A stretch of DNA of 64,000 nt, from positions 1 to 64,000 of the forward strand of contig NZ_JBEPMA010000004.1 in the NCBI RefSeq assembly GCF_040545475.1, in the 5' to 3' direction. The stretch is from Peptoniphilus_A olsenii (lineage in GTDB: Bacteria; Bacillota; Clostridia; Tissierellales; Peptoniphilaceae). Position 1 is the first letter of the stretch, and each line of letters starts with the position of its first letter. Below, piece by piece: positions 60,465-64,000 of the stretch. Both the position numbers and the translations under genes were made by a program. The notes below the pieces were generated by a model. That model saw only the letters and a list, made by a program, of their open reading frames with translations, had not been told where the DNA came from and searched no databases.

Positions 60465-62174
60465 CTATAAAAGTGTCACAAAAATAAAATTAATTAAGAA
60501 CCATATCATCTTGAATAGCAATTCGAATAAAATAAATGTAAGAGCATACCAACCTACGAAATTAATACTTGATCTATTTTCAAATTCATCTCTAAACTGT
60601 GTAAGAGCAATTAAAAGTGAAAGTATAATCAAAATTACTGTAGCAAGAGGCATTGGTGTAAGTGCAGATAACAAATTATATTTGAAAAATCCTCCAAAAG
60701 GAGAGATGATAAATGCTACAAATAAAAATACCTTGCAAATTATCCAATTGATTAAGGCTGATTTTTTTAACTCTTGGGTAGATACATACATATCGTCTCT
60801 GTCAATTGCTATATTTAAAGGAACATAAAATTCTACATAATCAAAGGCTAGTTTTAAAATAATTGAAATAATAATTGCAAAATTAAAACCGAATTGTCCA
60901 ATGATAACTTGAATTGCGGTTAGCGCAGCACCAATAGCTAATATTATTTTAGATTCTTGTGTTCCTATATCTTTAATATAGTTAGATAATTTTTTATCTA
61001 GAATGCCAAGCTTTTCAGTTGCTATCAATAATAGATTAAAAATTCCGCTGTTTTTTGATTTTTTATTGATATTTTCTCTATTTGAAATATCACTTAAAAC
61101 TTCAGCTGAGCCCACAGTTTGTGACAGTCTTTTCTTATCAGATGATAGATTTTTATTTTTAAATTTGTCAAATAATTTAAATGAAGAATCTTTAAAATCT
61201 TTCTTATCTTTTGATATTTTTTTAGACTTCATCGAATCTAAATTATTCTTTATATTATCTTTTACTTTAGAATTAGGTCTAGTAGCAATTTTATCTGAAG
61301 AATATTTTTTAGCTTCATAATTTTCTAAATCTTTGATATCGATTTTAGGTGTCTCTAAAGTATTTTCAAAACTTTTAGTTTCAATATCTGTAGATTTAGA
61401 AACTTCAATATTCTTTTTCTTGTTAGAATCTTCATCTTCGTTATTAATTGAAGAAAAAATTGAAAACTCGTCATCATCTTCGTTTATAAAAGATTTCCAT
61501 TTTTCTTTTAAAGAAAACTTTTTAGGTTTATCTTTTTCTGAAGAATTAGAATCTGTATAATCTGTTGCTTCTTTTTTATCTGAATCTTCAATATTATCTT
61601 GATAATTAGATTTCTTTAGTTCTTCTTGAACTCTCTTAATAAGTTCTTTTTGACTTATATTAAAATTATCTTTTGACTTATTATAAGTAGTAACAGAAGG
61701 ATTATCTTTTGTTATATTATTAGAATTATCAGAAAAATTATCTAAATTCCCTTTAGAAGATTTTTCGGTATTTTTATAATTATTATTTAATTTTTTATTT
61801 TTTATATTTTTATCTGAATGAGAAACACTTGAATTGGTCTTTGGTTTAGAAATCGGATCAGAAGATTTTTCTTTAAAATGGTTTTCATCCTCATTAGAAT
61901 AAAGGCCAGCACTTCCTGTTTCGTAGTCAGCAATATTTTTAGATATTCTTTTATCGACTTCTGCTATTATATTCTTAATATCATCAGTAGTGTCAATTTT
62001 ATCTATGGATATTGGTTTAAAAACACGAGTTTCTTGCGATGATTTTGTCTTATTCTCTGGAATATAATTATCGTCTTTTTCAATTTTTATATGAACATTC
62101 CTAAGGTTTTTACCACAGGATGCACAAAAATTGTCATTTTCAGAAACTTTATTTCCACAATTTGGACAATACAA
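60465..62174 (-). CDS. Zinc-ribbon membrane protein with long low-complexity region
   Basis: About 569 residues. A CxxC...CxxC zinc ribbon at the very N terminus (YCPNCGNKVSENDNFCASCG), then ~350 residues rich in Ser, Lys, Asp and Asn, and a C-terminal domain of about five membrane helices from residue ~405 (IILAIGAALTAIQVIIGQFG onwards). It is thus predicted to be a membrane protein with a long disordered cytosolic arm. TTG at 62174 is favoured since AAAGAAGG lies seven bases upstream; GTG at 62180 is too close. Zinc-ribbon/TM proteins of this layout are common in Firmicutes, mostly without known function. Confidence 0.65.
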   Translation of the reverse strand: MYCPNCGNKVSENDNFCASCGKNLRNVHIKIEKDDNYIPENKTKSSQETRVFKPISIDKIDTTDDIKNIIAEVDKRISKNIADYETGSAGLYSNEDENHFKEKSSDPISKPKTNSSVSHSDKNIKNKKLNNNYKNTEKSSKGNLDNFSDNSNNITKDNPSVTTYNKSKDNFNISQKELIKRVQEELKKSNYQDNIEDSDKKEATDYTDSNSSEKDKPKKFSLKEKWKSFINEDDDEFSIFSSINNEDEDSNKKKNIEVSKSTDIETKSFENTLETPKIDIKDLENYEAKKYSSDKIATRPNSKVKDNIKNNLDSMKSKKISKDKKDFKDSSFKLFDKFKNKNLSSDKKRLSQTVGSAEVLSDISNRENINKKSKNSGIFNLLLIATEKLGILDKKLSNYIKDIGTQESKIILAIGAALTAIQVIIGQFGFNFAIIISIILKLAFDYVEFYVPLNIAIDRDDMYVSTQELKKSALINWIICKVFLFVAFIISPFGGFFKYNLLSALTPMPLATVILIILSLLIALTQFRDEFENRSSINFVGWYALTFILFELLFKMIWFLINFIFVTLL

Positions 62175-62263
62175 AGGCACACCTTCTTTCTTTTTATTAA
62201 TATATTATAACATATAAAAGTATTATTGTTTTTACTAGGTAAAAATATTTTGAGTATTTTGTA

Positions 62264-62292
62264 TAAAAAAAGAAGCCCATTAAAGGACTTCT
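62264..62292 (-). terminator. Terminator of the lipoprotein gene
   Basis: On the minus strand AGAAGTCC pairs with GGGCTTCT (one G-U pair), six-base loop, followed by seven T. Confidence 0.8.
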
Positions 62293-62309
62293 CTTAAAAG
62301 TAAGCTAAA

Positions 62310-62585
62310 TTATTTTGCAGTTTCTTCAGTAGTGTTTTCAGCTGCAGCATTGTTAGTAGCTTCTTCTTCTTTTTCAGTTTCAGCAGCGTTGTTAACTTCT
62401 TCTTTTTCTTCTTCAGCGTTAGCTTCTACATTAGCTTTATTAGCTTCTGCTTGTTCTTCAATAGCGTTTTTTTCAGCGTTAGCTGCATTGTTAGTTGCTT
62501 TTTCATCTTTACCTTGGCAAGCTACCATACCTAGCATTAAAGCTGAGATAAGTCCAACACTTGCAATTTTCTTTAAGTTTTTCAT
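62310..62585 (-). CDS. Small Ala/Glu/Asn-rich lipoprotein
   Basis: 91 residues. Signal peptide KNLKKIASVGLISALMLGMVAC with a lipobox-like end (GMVAC), so the mature protein would start at a lipid-modified Cys. The rest is low-complexity Ala/Glu/Asn with the element TNNAA or VNNAA repeated three times, probably disordered and strongly acidic. The ATG at 62585 follows AGGAGGAAATAAA; the nine-residue longer frame contains that site. It stands alone with its own terminator. Function unknown. Confidence 0.8.
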   Translation of the reverse strand: MKNLKKIASVGLISALMLGMVACQGKDEKATNNAANAEKNAIEEQAEANKANVEANAEEEKEEVNNAAETEKEEEATNNAAAENTTEETAK

Positions 62586-62761
62586 TTTATTTCCTCCTAA
62601 ATTGATCTTCATATGATCTTTATTTATCTATATGATAGTCCATGCTTGTGATAGTTTTGTGAAAGGGATGTTAAAGTTTATAGAATAAAAAATAATACTA
62701 ATTGTAAAAATATTTTATATGTATTTTTAACAAGTCATGTATAATATAAGATGGTGAGGAA

Positions 62762-64000
62762 ATGTATAAAGCACTTTATAGAAAATATAGATCTAAAACT
62801 TTTGACGAGTTGTACGGACAAGAAGCAGTAGTAGCTTCATTAAAAAATCAAGTAAAGAACAATGAACTTAATCATGCTTATATTTTTTCAGGAACTCGAG
62901 GTACTGGAAAAACTTCTGCTGCCAAAATTTTAGCTAGAGCAGTAAATTGTTTAAATCCTAAGGACGGCAACCCATGCAATGAATGTGAAAATTGTAAATC
63001 TATACTTGAAGATAGAGCTATGGATGTTGTCGAAATGGACGCAGCAAGTAATAATGGTGTAGATGATATAAGAGAATTAAAAGAAAAAGTTATATATCCA
63101 CCAACCAAGTTAAAATATAAAGTATATATAATTGATGAAGTCCATATGCTATCAAAAGGGGCTTTTAATGCTTTATTAAAAATATTAGAGGAACCACCTG
63201 CGCATTTGATTTTTATACTTGCTACTACAGAATTGGAAAAAATACCACCGACTATAATGTCAAGAGCTCAAAAATTTAGCTTCAAGAGGATTTCAAATGA
63301 AGACATTGTTGACAATTTAAAAAAGATTACTAAGTTAGAAAATAAAATATGTGATGATGAAGTATTTAATTTGGTGGCGAAAAGTTCTGACGGGGCCATG
63401 CGTGATGCACTTTCAGTACTTGATCAACTTCTTACTATTGATAAGGATAAAATTGAAGTTGAAGATGCCATGAAGATACTTGGTATTTCATCTAATAAAT
63501 TGATTTTTGAACTTACAGACGCCTTAATAGATAAAGACCACAATAAGGGTTTAGAATTAATTGATGAAATTGCAAGAGCGGGTATTGATTTTTCTATTTT
63601 AATAAATCAACTGTTGGGCCATTTTAGAGATTTAATGTTAGTAAAAACTTTGAGACAGCCGGAAAAAATTGTTTTCTCTACTTACTTAAAGGACTTTGAC
63701 TTACAATCGCATAAAATTGAAATGAGTGACTTACTAGAGATTATAGAATTGCTCACAAATTTAAGTGTGGATATGAGATATGCAGAAAATAAGAGAGTTT
63801 TAGTAGAGATGACAGTTATCAAAATTTCTATGAGATATGGGAAAAAGGAAATTATCTCTAGAATAGAAGAACTTGAAAATAAAATAAATTCGAATAATTT
63901 TACAATTGATAAAAAAGAAAGTAGTAAAGCTTTTAACAATAAAAATGCTTATTCAAATGAATTTAAAGAAAATGCAACAATAAAAGAAAAAACTAAAACA
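62762..64000 (+). CDS. dnaX: DNA polymerase III gamma/tau subunit, N-terminal part (cut by window end)
   Basis: 413 codons, still open at the right edge. It begins MYKALYRKYRSKTFDELYGQ; Walker A is GTRGTGKT (residues 44-51), the zinc module is in CNECENC, Walker B is VYIIDEVHML, and the sensor LATTELEKIPPTIMSRAQ follows. These are clamp-loader gamma/tau features; it loads the beta clamp together with HolA, also encoded here. From about residue 375 the sequence turns polar (linker or start of tau-specific part). GGTGAGGAA ribosome site; TATAAT at 62740-62745. Confidence 0.95.
   Translation, partial: MYKALYRKYRSKTFDELYGQEAVVASLKNQVKNNELNHAYIFSGTRGTGKTSAAKILARAVNCLNPKDGNPCNECENCKSILEDRAMDVVEMDAASNNGVDDIRELKEKVIYPPTKLKYKVYIIDEVHMLSKGAFNALLKILEEPPAHLIFILATTELEKIPPTIMSRAQKFSFKRISNEDIVDNLKKITKLENKICDDEVFNLVAKSSDGAMRDALSVLDQLLTIDKDKIEVEDAMKILGISSNKLIFELTDALIDKDHNKGLELIDEIARAGIDFSILINQLLGHFRDLMLVKTLRQPEKIVFSTYLKDFDLQSHKIEMSDLLEIIELLTNLSVDMRYAENKRVLVEMTVIKISMRYGKKEIISRIEELENKINSNNFTIDKKESSKAFNNKNAYSNEFKENATIKEKTKT

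Noticed and set aside
60511..61560. Plus-strand open frames opposite the zinc-ribbon protein gene
   Set aside because: Ser/Leu/Phe-rich translations arising from the Lys/Asp/Ser codons of the minus-strand gene; no ribosome sites.
62332..63108. Open frames opposite the lipoprotein and dnaX genes
   Set aside because: Antisense shadows; dnaX and the lipoprotein have clear family motifs and ribosome sites on their own strands.
1..64000. CRISPR arrays, IS elements, prophage or tRNA genes
   Set aside because: Looked for on both strands; no regular repeat-spacer pattern, transposase, integrase or cloverleaf sequence was seen.

Overview
The window is AT-rich chromosomal DNA from a low-GC, strictly anaerobic member of the Firmicutes/Bacillota, most likely a Tissierellia/Peptoniphilaceae-type coccus (Peptoniphilus, Anaerococcus, Finegoldia or relatives). 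That placement is inferred from gene content and order, not from a database search. Signs of anaerobic life are a class III ribonucleotide reductase, a fused NfnAB-type transhydrogenase and several radical-SAM enzymes. Gene order in the housekeeping blocks follows the Bacillus/Clostridium plan, but the sporulation genes usual in those blocks are absent, which suggests a non-spore-former. No IS element, prophage, CRISPR array or tRNA was seen.

Layout. 1-500: 3' end of a 5S rRNA (end of an rRNA operon) and terminators. 500-3.8 kb (minus): a hotdog thioesterase and nrdDG behind a pair of NrdR boxes. 3.9-7.3 kb: an SpxH/YjbH-like thioredoxin-fold protein without active-site cysteines, and a fused NfnA-NfnB behind a Rex-like dyad. 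7.3-13.2 kb: proBA, an OmpR-type regulator, an ABC-2 transporter, a histidine kinase that has no ATG/GTG/TTG start, and a small membrane protein. 13.4-22.1 kb: a divergent AlaX-like protein lacking all zinc ligands, comEC-holA-rpsT, and lepA-hemW and lepB on the minus strand. 22.3-25.8 kb: a surface 5'-nucleotidase with SLH-like repeats and a YibE/F membrane protein.

26-52 kb is a long plus-strand housekeeping tract: CIRCE-hrcA-grpE-dnaK, dnaJ, prmA-rsmE-mtaB-DUF1284-HIT, rpsU-yqeY, nfeD-floA, phoH-ybeY-dgkA/PAP2-cdd-era-recO-glyQS-ccpN-ppsR-dgt-dnaG-rpoD-trmK-nif3 and a type A RNase P RNA. It links stress response, rRNA/tRNA modification, translation, replication priming and the main sigma factor in tightly packed, often overlapping genes.

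52-64 kb is more accessory: an NlpC/P60 wall hydrolase behind a match to the WalR box, a GNAT protein, an unrecognised gene next to a cstA pyruvate/peptide transporter, a three-gene set (class II aldolase, purine nucleoside phosphorylase, MtnA-like isomerase) that fits salvage of 5'-deoxynucleosides from radical-SAM chemistry, a group of small or low-complexity membrane and secreted proteins, a lipoprotein, and the first 413 codons of dnaX running off the right edge.

Many starts given here were chosen from Shine-Dalgarno spacing and differ from the longest open frame. TTG starts are frequent, and two genes appear to start at ATA or ATT.
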